Below are positions 36,096 to 44,884 of a stretch of 64,000 nucleotides of DNA, piece after piece. The notes beneath the pieces were generated by a model. That model was not told the origin of the DNA. It worked only from the letters and a program-made list of their open reading frames with translations, and did not search any database. Origin of the DNA: Beijerinckiaceae bacterium (GTDB lineage Bacteria > Pseudomonadota > Alphaproteobacteria > Rhizobiales > Beijerinckiaceae). Each line of letters begins with the position of its first letter. The stretch's first letter is position 1. The stretch lies in the NCBI GenBank assembly GCA_030684835.1, contig JAUXWZ010000015.1:62001-126000 (forward strand), given 5' to 3'. A program made the translations under genes and the position numbers.

Positions 36096-37552
36096 AGCAG
36101 GTAGCCGAAGCGTTCGCGCCCAAGTTTGCGCATCTCCGGCGAGGGCTGGTTCACCTTCGGGTACTGATCCTTCCAATGGAAGGGTTTGCAGGCGTCGATG
36201 ATGGCGCGGCTGTTCGTGAAATCGCCCTTCGCCTTGCGCTCAGGCTCGATGCGCGGATCAAGCGGCGTCGACCACGCATTGGTAATGATGTCGATAGACG
36301 TGGCAGGATCTGAGCGGGTCAACATCGCCCAGATCACTTCTTCCAGGTTCGAGACGTCAATGTCGTCGTCAACGACGATGACATAGCGTCCCGCATACGC
36401 GCCCGAATGGCACATGGCCGCAACGTGCCCAGCCTGTTTGGAATGGCCGCCGTAACGCTGCTTGATCGCAACAGCAAGAAGTAGCCGCGACGTGCCGACC
36501 TCATGCGCCCAAACAGCCGTCACGTCCGGCACGCCGGCCTTGACGATGTTTTCACGTACAATGGCGGAGCGCGTAAGGGCGCGATAACGTCCAATTTCGT
36601 CGGGCGGGCGCTGCGGTGCGCAGCCAAGCAGGATCGGGTTGTCGCGATAGTAAATTGCATGGATATCCATCACCGGCTCGTCACGAACGTCTGAACCGTA
36701 ATACCCGAACCATTCGCCGAACGGGCCTTCCGGCGCCACATTGCCAGGCTGCACATAGCCTTCAATCACAATCTCGGCGTTCGCGGGAACCGGCAGTCCG
36801 GTGATTGGCGCCTTGACAAGTTCGACAGGCTTGCCGCGCAGGCCGCCGATCACTTCATATTCGCAGACGCCATACGGAATTTCGCTCGATGACATGAGGA
36901 ACGACATTGGGTCGCATCCAACCACAATGGCGACGGGCATCGGCTCGCCACGTTGCTCGTACTTGTCGCGCATGATGCGTCCATGCTTGCCGGGTGAAAT
37001 GTAGAATCCCACACGTTTACTGTCGTGAATCATGACGCGATAGGTGCCGCAATTGATCCAGCCTTCATCGGGGTCGCGCGTCACATTGAACGAACCGGTG
37101 CCGATGTAGCGACCACCATCTTCAGGATGCCACATGGGCGTCGGAAAGATCGAGACGTCGACTTCTTCGCCTTTCATCATGTTCTGGAAAACGGGTCCGT
37201 CATTCACATAAACGGGCGGAATGCGTTTAAGATCGGCCATGTAGTTGAGGCGAAACGCCTCGCTCAATTCAAGCTTGTTAAGGTGTTTGGGAAAGCCGAG
37301 CGTCATCTTCTGACGATCCCCGCCAAAGAAGTTCACCAGCACGCGGCTGCCGGGCAGCGTACCGGGAACGTCCTCGAACACGATGCAGGGCGCCGATTCC
37401 TCATGCAGCACAACCTCGGAGGCCATGCCGATTTCTTCCTGCCAGTTGAGCCCCTTGACGGTTCGCACTTCGCCCATGTTCTCGGCGAGATCGAGCCATT
37501 CGCGCAAATCGTAATAGCGTAGGTCCGCCTTGATATCCTTAACGTCGGTCAT
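36089..37552 (-). CDS. UbiD-family decarboxylase
   Basis: 487 residues, typical UbiD/Fdc length. Active-site residues can be placed by the family pattern: Arg172 (CGTYRVM), and Glu275 and Glu280 in EGPFGE, five apart as in Fdc1. 'GTGSFNVTRDP' is the metal/prFMN-binding strand. UbiD enzymes reversibly (de)carboxylate aromatic or unsaturated acids with prenylated FMN made by UbiX, which is not in the window. Start ATG 37552; an in-frame start at 37642 would overlap the TAXI gene. Transcribed after a Bug and a TAXI gene (19 bp from the latter), so the operon couples acid binding to decarboxylation. Substrate unknown; phthalate-like or hydroxybenzoate acids fit the neighbours. Confidence 0.9.
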   Translation of the reverse strand: MTDVKDIKADLRYYDLREWLDLAENMGEVRTVKGLNWQEEIGMASEVVLHEESAPCIVFEDVPGTLPGSRVLVNFFGGDRQKMTLGFPKHLNKLELSEAFRLNYMADLKRIPPVYVNDGPVFQNMMKGEEVDVSIFPTPMWHPEDGGRYIGTGSFNVTRDPDEGWINCGTYRVMIHDSKRVGFYISPGKHGRIMRDKYEQRGEPMPVAIVVGCDPMSFLMSSSEIPYGVCEYEVIGGLRGKPVELVKAPITGLPVPANAEIVIEGYVQPGNVAPEGPFGEWFGYYGSDVRDEPVMDIHAIYYRDNPILLGCAPQRPPDEIGRYRALTRSAIVRENIVKAGVPDVTAVWAHEVGTSRLLLAVAIKQRYGGHSKQAGHVAAMCHSGAYAGRYVIVVDDDIDVSNLEEVIWAMLTRSDPATSIDIITNAWSTPLDPRIEPERKAKGDFTNSRAIIDACKPFHWKDQYPKVNQPSPEMRKLGRERFGYLLK

Positions 37553-37571
37553 GGCTTTTGATCCCAGTTGG

Positions 37572-38462
37572 TCAGGCGAGAAGGCCCGCATCCCGATAGG
37601 CTGCAACAGCGCCGTCATGAAGGGCGACGCCGCCAAATTCAAAGGCCTTACGGCCGTCGGTTTTTAGCTCCGGAAAGAGATCCGGCAAGCCGTCATAAAG
37701 CGCGTCCAGGGAAACAAGCTCTTCGGCGCCTGAAACGATGGCGGCTGTAACATCGCGCACGAGCGCAGCGTCGACTTTGGCGTGCGTCACGATCACATTC
37801 ACAACGGCGGGTTGCCGCGTATCCTCGCGCACGCACCGCAGCTTTCCCGCGCGGATCGTTGTAGGCCGATAGAGCGGCTGAAATGCGAGCAACCTGTCGA
37901 AGTCGGCGCCCCATTCAAGCACACGCAGGTCGGCGGATGCGTCGAGCGCATTCATCACCTTGTTTGGAATTGGGCATTGCAATTGTGCGTCAACCTCGCC
38001 GCGCTTCAGCGCTTCGGCCCCTTGCGCAAAATCCAGATTGACGATCTGCACATCCGCATTTGTCCAGCCGAGCGCGCGAAACATCGTGTCGGCATGCTGC
38101 GCCATTCCGCTTGTCGCGGGGCCGACGCAGATGCGTTTGCCCTTGAGTTGCGCGACGCTGTGTAATCCGGAAGCTGCGAGCGCAATAAAGAACAAGGGGC
38201 CGGCGTTGGCCGGCGACACCATGCGCAGCTCAATCGGATTGCTGAACGGCGCCTCGCCCCTCAGCGCTCTGCCGATCCAGTTCGACGCCATATAACCGAA
38301 TTGGATAGCCCCCGCGTCGAGGCTCTGCGCATTCTCGATGCTCGCCGACAAAGCGGCGACCACCTCAATGGGTTGCGCGACGCCGCGTTGATCGAGAAGC
38401 TGCTTAAGGGCGTTGCCCTGTGAAAGAAAAGTACTGCCGGGTTCGGCCGTGCCGATGCGCAT
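37572..38462 (-). CDS. TAXI-family (TRAP-type) binding protein without a signal peptide
   Basis: 296 residues. 'MRIGTAEPGSTFLSQGNALK' begins directly at the first strand of the TAXI fold; 'IQFGYMASNWIGRALRG', 'LKGKRICVGPATSGMAQHAD' and 'LKRGEVDAQLQCPIP' follow. TAXI proteins normally have a signal peptide and feed TRAP permeases. Here GGAGG is five bases before ATG 38462 and an in-frame stop lies just upstream, so no leader can be hidden. No TRAP membrane gene is near. The protein may act in the cytoplasm as a ligand sensor or carrier for the adjacent UbiD-type enzyme; this is inference. Second gene of the Bug-TAXI-UbiD operon. Confidence 0.8.
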   Translation of the reverse strand: MRIGTAEPGSTFLSQGNALKQLLDQRGVAQPIEVVAALSASIENAQSLDAGAIQFGYMASNWIGRALRGEAPFSNPIELRMVSPANAGPLFFIALAASGLHSVAQLKGKRICVGPATSGMAQHADTMFRALGWTNADVQIVNLDFAQGAEALKRGEVDAQLQCPIPNKVMNALDASADLRVLEWGADFDRLLAFQPLYRPTTIRAGKLRCVREDTRQPAVVNVIVTHAKVDAALVRDVTAAIVSGAEELVSLDALYDGLPDLFPELKTDGRKAFEFGGVALHDGAVAAYRDAGLLA

Positions 38463-38552
38463 AAGTCCTCCCGTGTTGCGGGCTACGCCGCATCTTTATG
38501 AAGCCAAGTAAGGAAAACGCAGTTTACCTGTCAAGTCGAGGCGCCGCGCAAA

Positions 38553-39572
38553 TCAATATCCCATCATTTTTCTCACGCGCTGCACAAGCGGTTGCGGTGA
38601 AGAATAAATGGCTTGGACAAACTCTTGCATCTTGTCGCCCGCGAGGGGGCGCACCTCGAGCCCACGCTTAGTAGCTGTCGCCACAAACTCTGGGTCAGCG
38701 AGTGTATCGGCCAGCGCCTTTCGTAAAATGGCGACCCTGCCGGTAGGCACACCCGGAGGCGCTGCAACCGGGCGCGCGACCTCCAATTGCCCGAAAATGA
38801 GGTTGAAGGCGAGGCGGTCTTCGTCTGATGTGATGAGGTCGGACGCGTTGGGCACATTCGGCAATTCGGGATGACGCTCCATGCCCATCTGCACGACAAG
38901 CCGAAGCTCGCCCGAGTCGAGATACTTCTGATATTGCGACTTCACGCTCGACATCCAAAGGCCGCAGCTGCCGTCCACCTCGCCGCGCTCCGCCGCCAGC
39001 ACGACATCGCGCGTGCCCTTGTAGCCGTGGATCACCTTGATCTTCGCGCCAATCAGCGCGTTGAGCGCTACCGCGTCCTGCGTCATCGAAGTGGTGGGCC
39101 CATAAGATCCGACGAGCGTCTCACCTGCGCGCAACGCGTCGAGCGACGTCCCTTTCGAGCGGTTCCAGAAGCCGCAGGTTGTTACTTCGCGGTTTGCGTT
39201 GCCCAGCCAGTTGAACTTCGTTGCGTCGAATTGAACGCCGGAAATGCCCCACAGCGGCTCGAATGCGATCCAGCCCCCAAACACGCCGATGACCGTGCCA
39301 TCCTTGGGCGCGACGTTATAAAGCCAGTTCGCTGAGACGCGCCCTCCGGCGCCGGGCCGGTTCTGCGGCGTTACGACCGGCGCACCGGGAATATGTCGGC
39401 CCAGAAATTCGGCGATCACGCGGCCATACGCGTCGAAGCCACCGCCGACATCTGCTCCAATGTCGACGTTGATTGTCTTGCCCTTAAAGAAATCCGCCTG
39501 CGCAAAGACGGGTGACGCGAACGACATTGAGGCCGTGAATGCAGCCGCCGCCATAAAGTTGCGATTAGCCAT
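38553..39572 (-). CDS. Bug/TctC-family periplasmic solute-binding protein
   Basis: 339 residues with a signal peptide (VFA-QA), then 'FFKGKTINVDIGADVGGGFD', 'VVTPQNRPGAGGRVSANWLY', 'GYKGTRDVVLAAERGEVDG' and 'VPTGRVAILRKAL'. NRPGAGG is intermediate between the classical Bug motif (NRPGAGG/NKPGG) and the NMPGAGS of its neighbours. AGGGGGGA eight bases before ATG 39572 sets the start. First gene of the Bug-TAXI-UbiD operon; divergent from the SDR-AKR-Rieske operon across 159 bp. Confidence 0.9.
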   Translation of the reverse strand: MANRNFMAAAAFTASMSFASPVFAQADFFKGKTINVDIGADVGGGFDAYGRVIAEFLGRHIPGAPVVTPQNRPGAGGRVSANWLYNVAPKDGTVIGVFGGWIAFEPLWGISGVQFDATKFNWLGNANREVTTCGFWNRSKGTSLDALRAGETLVGSYGPTTSMTQDAVALNALIGAKIKVIHGYKGTRDVVLAAERGEVDGSCGLWMSSVKSQYQKYLDSGELRLVVQMGMERHPELPNVPNASDLITSDEDRLAFNLIFGQLEVARPVAAPPGVPTGRVAILRKALADTLADPEFVATATKRGLEVRPLAGDKMQEFVQAIYSSPQPLVQRVRKMMGY

Positions 39573-39673
39573 TTTTGCGTCCCCCCTTACGTGCGCCAAT
39601 GTGCGCCGCCTTGTTATGGTGGAAGGCTAGGACAAATCTCGGCGTGCGGCAAGAACGGCCAAGCCTTCGCCTC

Positions 39674-39707
39674 TTGACGCGCGTCGCGCGAAACACGATG
39701 TTCGCGC
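39674..39707 (+). promoter_or_regulatory. Candidate promoter with overlapping inverted repeat, SDR-Rieske operon
   Basis: TTGACG (39674-39679) with a 17-base spacer to GATGTT (39697-39702) is a weak -35/-10 pair on the plus strand. The inverted repeat GCGCGAA (39686-39692) / TTCGCGC (39701-39707) overlaps the proposed -10, a common operator position. It is 25 bp before ATG 39732. The -10 matches consensus poorly, so this is tentative. Confidence 0.3.
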
Positions 39708-39731
39708 AACAAAATGTTTGGGAGGACGACG

Positions 39732-40538
39732 ATGCCAAACGGCGGGCTTATGGCCGGACGCGTTGCGGTGATTGCGGGCGGGGGCGGCGAAATCGGCGGC
39801 GCTATCGCGCGCCGCTATTGTGCGGAAGGCGCCAGCGTTGTTGTCTGCGACATCTCGCTGGAAAAAGCTGATCTCGTGGCCAGGGACATCGTCGCAGCCG
39901 GCGGGCAAGCGGTCGGCCTGAAGGTTGACGTGTCCAGCGAAGAGGACTGCAGTAACGCCGGGCTTTTCGCCGTTCGGACTTTTGGCAAGATTACTGATCT
40001 CGTCAACGCGTCAGCAACCCTTTCGCCGGACGGCAACGTCGAAACCCTGTCCGTCGCCGCATGGCGCAACGCACTCGATGTCAATTTCACCGGCGTCTTC
40101 CTGATGTGCAAATACGTCCTTGGCCATATTCGCGCAGCGGGCGGCGGGTCGGTCGTCAATATTGCCTCCAGCCACGGCCACTTTGGCCTGCCGGGCCGCT
40201 CCGCTTATTGCTCCACGAAAGCCGCGCTGATGCATTTCACGCGCGTCCTGGCCATCGACTATGGCCCGCACAACATACGCGCCAACACAATTTCTCCCGG
40301 CCCCATCGACACGGCGCGGTCGCTGCGTCGCTTTGGCACCCGCGAGAACTCCAACAAGGTCCGTGGCCGGGGCCAAGTCCTGGGCCGCACCGGGACCGTT
40401 GAGGAAGTCGCTGCAGCGGCGGTCTTCCTTGCATCCAACGAAGCCTCGTTCATCACGGGAACGGATCTCCTCGTCGATGGCGGGCAGACCGCGTTCAAGG
40501 GAACAGCGTTGGCGGATATTCATCAGAGTGCGACATAA
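39732..40538 (+). CDS. Short-chain dehydrogenase/reductase, catabolic
   Basis: 268 residues, classical SDR: AGGGGEIG (15-22) for NAD(P), Ser146/Ser147, and YCSTK (Tyr159, Lys163) for catalysis, ending LLVDGGQTAFKG. The NNAG motif is replaced by VNASATL, a conservative change. GGGAGGA five to six bases before ATG 39732 decides the start over ATG 39714. It could rearomatise a cis-dihydrodiol or oxidise a hydroxyl formed by the Rieske oxygenase two genes later. First gene of the 39732-45916 operon. Confidence 0.85.
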   Translation: MPNGGLMAGRVAVIAGGGGEIGGAIARRYCAEGASVVVCDISLEKADLVARDIVAAGGQAVGLKVDVSSEEDCSNAGLFAVRTFGKITDLVNASATLSPDGNVETLSVAAWRNALDVNFTGVFLMCKYVLGHIRAAGGGSVVNIASSHGHFGLPGRSAYCSTKAALMHFTRVLAIDYGPHNIRANTISPGPIDTARSLRRFGTRENSNKVRGRGQVLGRTGTVEEVAAAAVFLASNEASFITGTDLLVDGGQTAFKGTALADIHQSAT

Positions 40539-40557
40539 GATCCAAAGGCAAACCAAT

Positions 40558-41607
40558 ATGCGATATCGCCAGCTCGGCAAAACCGATCTTCATGTTTCGG
40601 AAATCGCCTTTGGCACGGGTGACAACGCGGGGCTGATGACGATCGCGCCCGAGGCCGACCGCTGGAAGTCGTTCGAATACGCGCTGTCCATCGGCGTCAA
40701 TTATTTCGACACATCGCCGGATTACGGCAAGGGACGCGCGGAAGAAAACCTTGGTCTCGCGCTGAAGCGTTTCGCGCGTGAAGCTCAGCGCCCACTTTAT
40801 GTTTCGACTAAGGTGGAAGTGATGCCCGGTGATGTTGACGACATTGGCGGCAAGGTGATTGCTTCAACCGAAGCAAGCCTGCGCCGCCTCGGCGTTGACT
40901 GCATCGATGTAATGATGATCCATAACCCGCCGCGCTCGACGCGCGATCCATCCGCTGCGCACTGGTTGCCGCTCACGCCTGACGACATGCTCGGGCCTGC
41001 GCTGGAAGGCCTCGAGCGTATGCGCGACGCAGGAAAAATTCGCTGGTTCGGCTTCACCTGCGAAAGCGCTGAGCCGGAACCCACCAAACGGGTCCTGTTT
41101 TCAGGCAGCTATCACGCCATCAATTGCTGGTACAACATGGTCAATCCCACGGCCGGCATGAACCCCGTCGGCGTTCGCTATGGCGCAGGTTACGATAATT
41201 ATGATGGCATCATTACGCACGCTGGCGAATGTGGCGTTGGCGTCGCCGTCATCCGTCCACTGTCTGGCGGCGCTCTCACTCATCAGGTGATTGAGCAAGG
41301 CGCAGGCGGCCGGCATCGCCACGCCGGCGGCATTTACACGCGCCAACCAGAAACCTTCACGCCTGAAATTCAGCGCGGACGCGCCTTCGCCTTTCTGCAT
41401 CGCCCGCCGCGCACGCTACCCGTTGCTGCGTATCAGTTCGCACTCGCGCATCCCGCTGTATCGACCATCGTGGGCGGTTTTTCAGAGATTGCGCAGCTTC
41501 AGGAAGTTGCAGCGGTCGAAAGCGTGCCGCCACTTTCGTCAGATGAGTGGACGCAGATCAACGCCGCCTACGCTGGGAATTTTTATCTCGATGAGGCTGC
41601 TTCGTGA
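40558..41607 (+). CDS. Aldo/keto reductase
   Basis: 349 residues, (alpha/beta)8 AKR. The catalytic tetrad is present: Asp51 and Tyr56 (FDTSPDYGKG), Lys85 (VSTKVE) and His122 (MMIHNPP). The N-terminus 'MRYRQLGKTDLHVSEIAFGT' is typical of the group. It should reduce or oxidise a carbonyl with NADPH/NADP. ATG 40558 lies 19 bp after the SDR stop; a longer frame from 40261 would lie inside the SDR gene in another frame and is rejected. It is part of the SDR-AKR-Rieske operon; substrate unknown. Confidence 0.87.
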   Translation: MRYRQLGKTDLHVSEIAFGTGDNAGLMTIAPEADRWKSFEYALSIGVNYFDTSPDYGKGRAEENLGLALKRFAREAQRPLYVSTKVEVMPGDVDDIGGKVIASTEASLRRLGVDCIDVMMIHNPPRSTRDPSAAHWLPLTPDDMLGPALEGLERMRDAGKIRWFGFTCESAEPEPTKRVLFSGSYHAINCWYNMVNPTAGMNPVGVRYGAGYDNYDGIITHAGECGVGVAVIRPLSGGALTHQVIEQGAGGRHRHAGGIYTRQPETFTPEIQRGRAFAFLHRPPRTLPVAAYQFALAHPAVSTIVGGFSEIAQLQEVAAVESVPPLSSDEWTQINAAYAGNFYLDEAAS

Positions 41608-41635
41608 GCGCCCTGCTTGACCCGGAGAAAATCGG

Positions 41636-42925
41636 ATGTTGACCGCTGAAAAGAACGACATTCTTTGCCGCACAAGCTCATCGACGCCTATGGGACAATT
41701 GATGCGGCGCTATTGGCTCCCGGTGTGCCTCGGCGCTGATCTCGTGGCGGGCGGCGCGCCCAAGCGCGTGCGCTTGCTGGGCGAAAATCTGGTTGCGTTC
41801 CGCAGCCCTGATGGCTCCCTCGGCCTGATCGACGAGGCGTGTCCGCATCGCGGCGTGTCGCTGGCGTTGGCCCGCAATGAAGAATGCGGCTTGCGCTGCC
41901 TTTATCACGGCTGGGTCATGAACGCCGTTGGTGAGGTTGCGGAAACGCCAGCCGAACCAGAGGGCAGTCGGATTAAAGAGCGCGTGAAGTTTACCGCTTA
42001 TCCCGTGCGCGAATCCGGCGTGTTTGTTTTTGCCTACATGGGGCCGCCGGACTTGCAGCCCCCGCCGATGGATTTTGATTTCTCCGATCTCCCGGCGTCT
42101 CACGTCATTGTCATGCGTTCGCGTGAAGAATGTAATTGGGCGCAATGCATCGAGGGCGTGCTTGATTCCGCCCATTCAAATTACCTGCACTCCGACGGCA
42201 TCAAGCCGAAGGGTGGGCTTAGCATCACGGAAGACACGGATCTGAAGGTCGCCCAGTTTACGCGGCCTTCCAATGATGGCGCGCCTCGGCTTGAGGTTGA
42301 GCAGCAGCCTTTCGGGTTTCGATACGCTGCGCTTCGGCGCCCGATGAAAAACCCGGAAAGCAATACCTATGTGCGCGTGACGCTCTATGTCGCTCCAGTC
42401 TACGCGATTTTCCCCGCCCCCAAAGGCTGGGCGTCGATGCAGATGTTCGTGCCGATCGATGACGAACACACGATGTTCTACTACGTGCTGTGGAAGCGTG
42501 AGGCGCCCATCGACGATGAGACCCGCGAACGCTACCTCGAACAGCACGGCATGCGCGTTGGCGTGGATATGGACGAGCAGTTCCGAAAGGTTGGGACGCG
42601 AGACAACAACTGGATGCAAGATCGCGAGTCGATGATGTCCGGGCGTTCTTTCTCCGGCATTTACGGCATCAACACGGAGGATTTCGCCGTGCAGGAAAGC
42701 ATGGGGCCGATTGTCAATCGTGCGCGCGAACATCTTGGCGCGAGCGATCTTGCGGTCATCCATTTTCGTCGGACGATCATTGACGCCGCCGAGAAACTTG
42801 CCCGCGAGGGTGCCGCGCCAGTAGGCCTTGGACAGCAAGTGGATTACAAGGCTCTTTCGAGTGGCGAAGGCATGGTGCCATTGGGCGCTGATTGGCGTCG
42901 TGTCTGCGAGCCCGAGCCGGCCTGA
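41636..42925 (+). CDS. Rieske non-heme iron oxygenase, phthalate 4,5-dioxygenase-like
   Basis: 429 residues, oxygenase component. The Rieske [2Fe-2S] ligands are Cys69-x-His71 (ACPHRGVS) and Cys88-x2-His91 (CLYHGW). The mononuclear iron site follows in 'QCIEGVLDSAHSNYLHSDG' with His180 and His185, and Asp177 as bridging residue. The start 'MLTAEKNDILCRTSSSTPMG' and the EECGLRC segment resemble the phthalate 4,5-dioxygenase / O-demethylase group that works as a homotrimer. It needs a ferredoxin-type reductase, which is not in this window. GGAGA supports ATG 41636. It lies between the AKR gene and a Bug gene and is probably the entry step of this operon's pathway. Confidence 0.88.
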   Translation: MLTAEKNDILCRTSSSTPMGQLMRRYWLPVCLGADLVAGGAPKRVRLLGENLVAFRSPDGSLGLIDEACPHRGVSLALARNEECGLRCLYHGWVMNAVGEVAETPAEPEGSRIKERVKFTAYPVRESGVFVFAYMGPPDLQPPPMDFDFSDLPASHVIVMRSREECNWAQCIEGVLDSAHSNYLHSDGIKPKGGLSITEDTDLKVAQFTRPSNDGAPRLEVEQQPFGFRYAALRRPMKNPESNTYVRVTLYVAPVYAIFPAPKGWASMQMFVPIDDEHTMFYYVLWKREAPIDDETRERYLEQHGMRVGVDMDEQFRKVGTRDNNWMQDRESMMSGRSFSGIYGINTEDFAVQESMGPIVNRAREHLGASDLAVIHFRRTIIDAAEKLAREGAAPVGLGQQVDYKALSSGEGMVPLGADWRRVCEPEPA

Positions 42926-42977
42926 AGAAAAGAAACTAATGGGCGCATGAATGCGCCACACATGGGAGGGAAAACGA

Positions 42978-44012
42978 ATGAAGACGGGAACGCAGATTCT
43001 TGCGGCGGTCGCTTTGCTTGCTGCCAGCTCCATTGCGCACGCACAATCGGTGGAGCAGTTTTATACGGGCAAGACGATCAATGTAATCGTACCTTTCTCC
43101 GCAGGGGGCATCTACGACACGACGGGTCGCCTTCTCGCCCGCAACATGGGTCAGTACATTCCTGGGAAGCCGACGCTTGTCGTGCAAAACCAGCCCTCGG
43201 GCGGGGGTATCGGCCTTGCGAACCGCTTTGGCGCCGGCGAAAGCGACGGCACGCTGATTGGCACTTTGCAGCGTGGATTGCCGCAGCTTGCGCTCACCGG
43301 TGACCCTAATGTTCGCTTCGATCCCTTGAAGCTCACATGGATTGGCTCGCTCTCTGCCTATGCAAACGATTCCTACATCCTCTCTGTCAATTCCAGCCAT
43401 TCGTTGAAGACAATCCAGGAATTGCAAAGCGCGTCTCCGCCGGTCTTGCGTATCGGCGCCAATCGCGCGGGCTCGACCAATCTCACCATCGCGCTCGTCG
43501 TGCAGCACGCACTGGGCCTGAAGCACGAGATCGTTCGCGGATATCCCGGCGCGGCTGACATCAATCTTGCGCAGCAGCGCAACGAGGTGGATGGTCAATA
43601 CGCTGACGTCAGTTTCTTCCAAACTAACATGCGCGACATTTGGGAGAAGGGCGGTTTACGTCCGCTGGTGCAGACTGGTCGACGGGCTCGCCTGTCGTCG
43701 CTCGCGGATGTGCCCCTCGCGCGCGAACTTACGCAAGATCCAGCCATGCGCGCGCTGCTCGAATTTGCGGAGATGCCTTTCGAGATGGCGCTTCCGGTCG
43801 CGGGGCCCGCGAGCATGCCGAAGGATCGCGCTGCCGCGCTCAAGAGCGCGTTTAACCAGATGAGCAAGGACCCGGGCTTCCTCGCCGATGCGAAGAAAAT
43901 GAATTTCCTCGTCGATCCTATTTCGGGCGACGAAGTGCTCGAAATCATCGAGCGCGCTGCGAAGACACCGCGCCCCGTCATCGAACTCTACAAAAAGCTC
44001 ATCGAACAATAA
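42978..44012 (+). CDS. Bug/TctC-family periplasmic solute-binding protein
   Basis: 344 residues with a signal peptide (AHA-QS). Motifs diverge from the set: 'NVIVPFSAGGIYDTTGRLLA' (AGGIYD for GGGYD), 'VVQNQPSGGGIGLANRF' (NQPSGGG for NMPGAGS) and 'GYPGAADINLAQQRNEVDGQ' (QRNEVDG for ERGEVDG). The changes cluster in the loops that hold ligand in Bug structures, so a different ligand is likely. GGGAGGG seven bases before ATG 42978 fixes the start. Four bases separate it from the class II aldolase, so they are co-translated. Confidence 0.9.
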   Translation: MKTGTQILAAVALLAASSIAHAQSVEQFYTGKTINVIVPFSAGGIYDTTGRLLARNMGQYIPGKPTLVVQNQPSGGGIGLANRFGAGESDGTLIGTLQRGLPQLALTGDPNVRFDPLKLTWIGSLSAYANDSYILSVNSSHSLKTIQELQSASPPVLRIGANRAGSTNLTIALVVQHALGLKHEIVRGYPGAADINLAQQRNEVDGQYADVSFFQTNMRDIWEKGGLRPLVQTGRRARLSSLADVPLARELTQDPAMRALLEFAEMPFEMALPVAGPASMPKDRAAALKSAFNQMSKDPGFLADAKKMNFLVDPISGDEVLEIIERAAKTPRPVIELYKKLIEQ

Positions 44013-44016
44013 CGGG

Positions 44017-44760
44017 ATGCACGCCATGTACGAGGATCTCAAGGAACGTCTGAAAAACGCAGGTCGCGTGCTGGTGCACGAAGGACTTGGCGATTATGTC
44101 GCTGGGCACATCAGCATGCGCCTGCCCGATCGTCCCGACCAGTTTCTGATGAAACCGGCCGGCATGGGTCTCGATGAAATGACCATCGAGAACATCATCA
44201 CAGTCAACCTTGAAGGGCAGAAGACCGCCGGACCATCGCCCCGTCACAACGAAGTGTGGATTCATTCGGAAGTGCTTCGCCTGCGGCCGGATGTAAATTC
44301 AGTGCTGCATGCCCATCCTGAAGCTGCTGTCGCGTTCTCGTCGCTCGACAAGCCTCTTTTGCCCGTGAGCAACGATGGCTCGATCTTCTATGCCGGGGTT
44401 CCAGTCTTTGCTGAGACGACCGATCTCATCACGACGAAAGAGCGCGGCGAGGCGGTGGCGCGCACCATGGGCGACAAGCAGGCGCTCATCTTACGCAACC
44501 ACGGCATCGTGACCTGTTCGTCCAGCATTGAGGAGACAGTCTGGCTCGGCCTCAAGCTTGAGCGCGCGTGTCGCGTTCAATTGGCGGCAGAGGCGGCGGG
44601 CGGCCCAAAGCTTCTCGTCAAGACAGAGGAGCTGCAGGCCAAAGCTGCAAAAGCGAACCGGCCAGACCTCCATTCAAATGTTTTCGCATATCTGGTGCGG
44701 CGCGCGAATGCGACGTGTCCCTATTGCGAGCCGCAAGGCGGCATCCGCATCGACTCGTAA
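44017..44760 (+). CDS. Class II aldolase/adducin-family protein
   Basis: 247 residues. Zinc ligands are His98 and His100 (VLHAHPEA) and His162 (LRNHGIV); 'GHISMRLPDRPDQFLMKPAG' is the phosphate/substrate loop. The family includes fuculose-phosphate aldolases and decarboxylases; in aromatic operons it often cleaves or decarboxylates hydroxy acids. A C-terminal extension with ATCPYCEPQGG carries a CxxC pair not needed for the aldolase fold. Start 44017 is used; ATG 44026 is also possible. It lies between two Bug genes in the 39732-45916 operon. Confidence 0.83.
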   Translation: MHAMYEDLKERLKNAGRVLVHEGLGDYVAGHISMRLPDRPDQFLMKPAGMGLDEMTIENIITVNLEGQKTAGPSPRHNEVWIHSEVLRLRPDVNSVLHAHPEAAVAFSSLDKPLLPVSNDGSIFYAGVPVFAETTDLITTKERGEAVARTMGDKQALILRNHGIVTCSSSIEETVWLGLKLERACRVQLAAEAAGGPKLLVKTEELQAKAAKANRPDLHSNVFAYLVRRANATCPYCEPQGGIRIDS

Positions 44761-44784
44761 GAAATAGCACGGCAAAACCGCGCC

Positions 44785-44802
44785 GGGCGCATGCTTGCGC
44801 CC
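44785..44802 (+). other. Short GC-rich hairpin between aldolase and Bug genes
   Basis: GGGCGCA (44785-44791) and TGCGCCC (44796-44802) form a 7-bp stem with a TGCT loop, 24 bp after the aldolase stop. No T-run follows directly (CTTTT begins nine bases later). It may attenuate transcription or protect the upstream mRNA end. Confidence 0.4.
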
Positions 44803-44884
44803 GCGTGCGCCTTTTGGTTCTATGCGTTTCGTGCGGTCATGCGCAGTCGATAAGCGCCGCCGCGTCAACATGGGAGGGAAATTC

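Noticed and set aside
40261-40557. Possible N-terminal extension of the aldo/keto reductase
   Set aside because: It would run through the SDR gene in another frame; the AKR fold begins exactly at ATG 40558.
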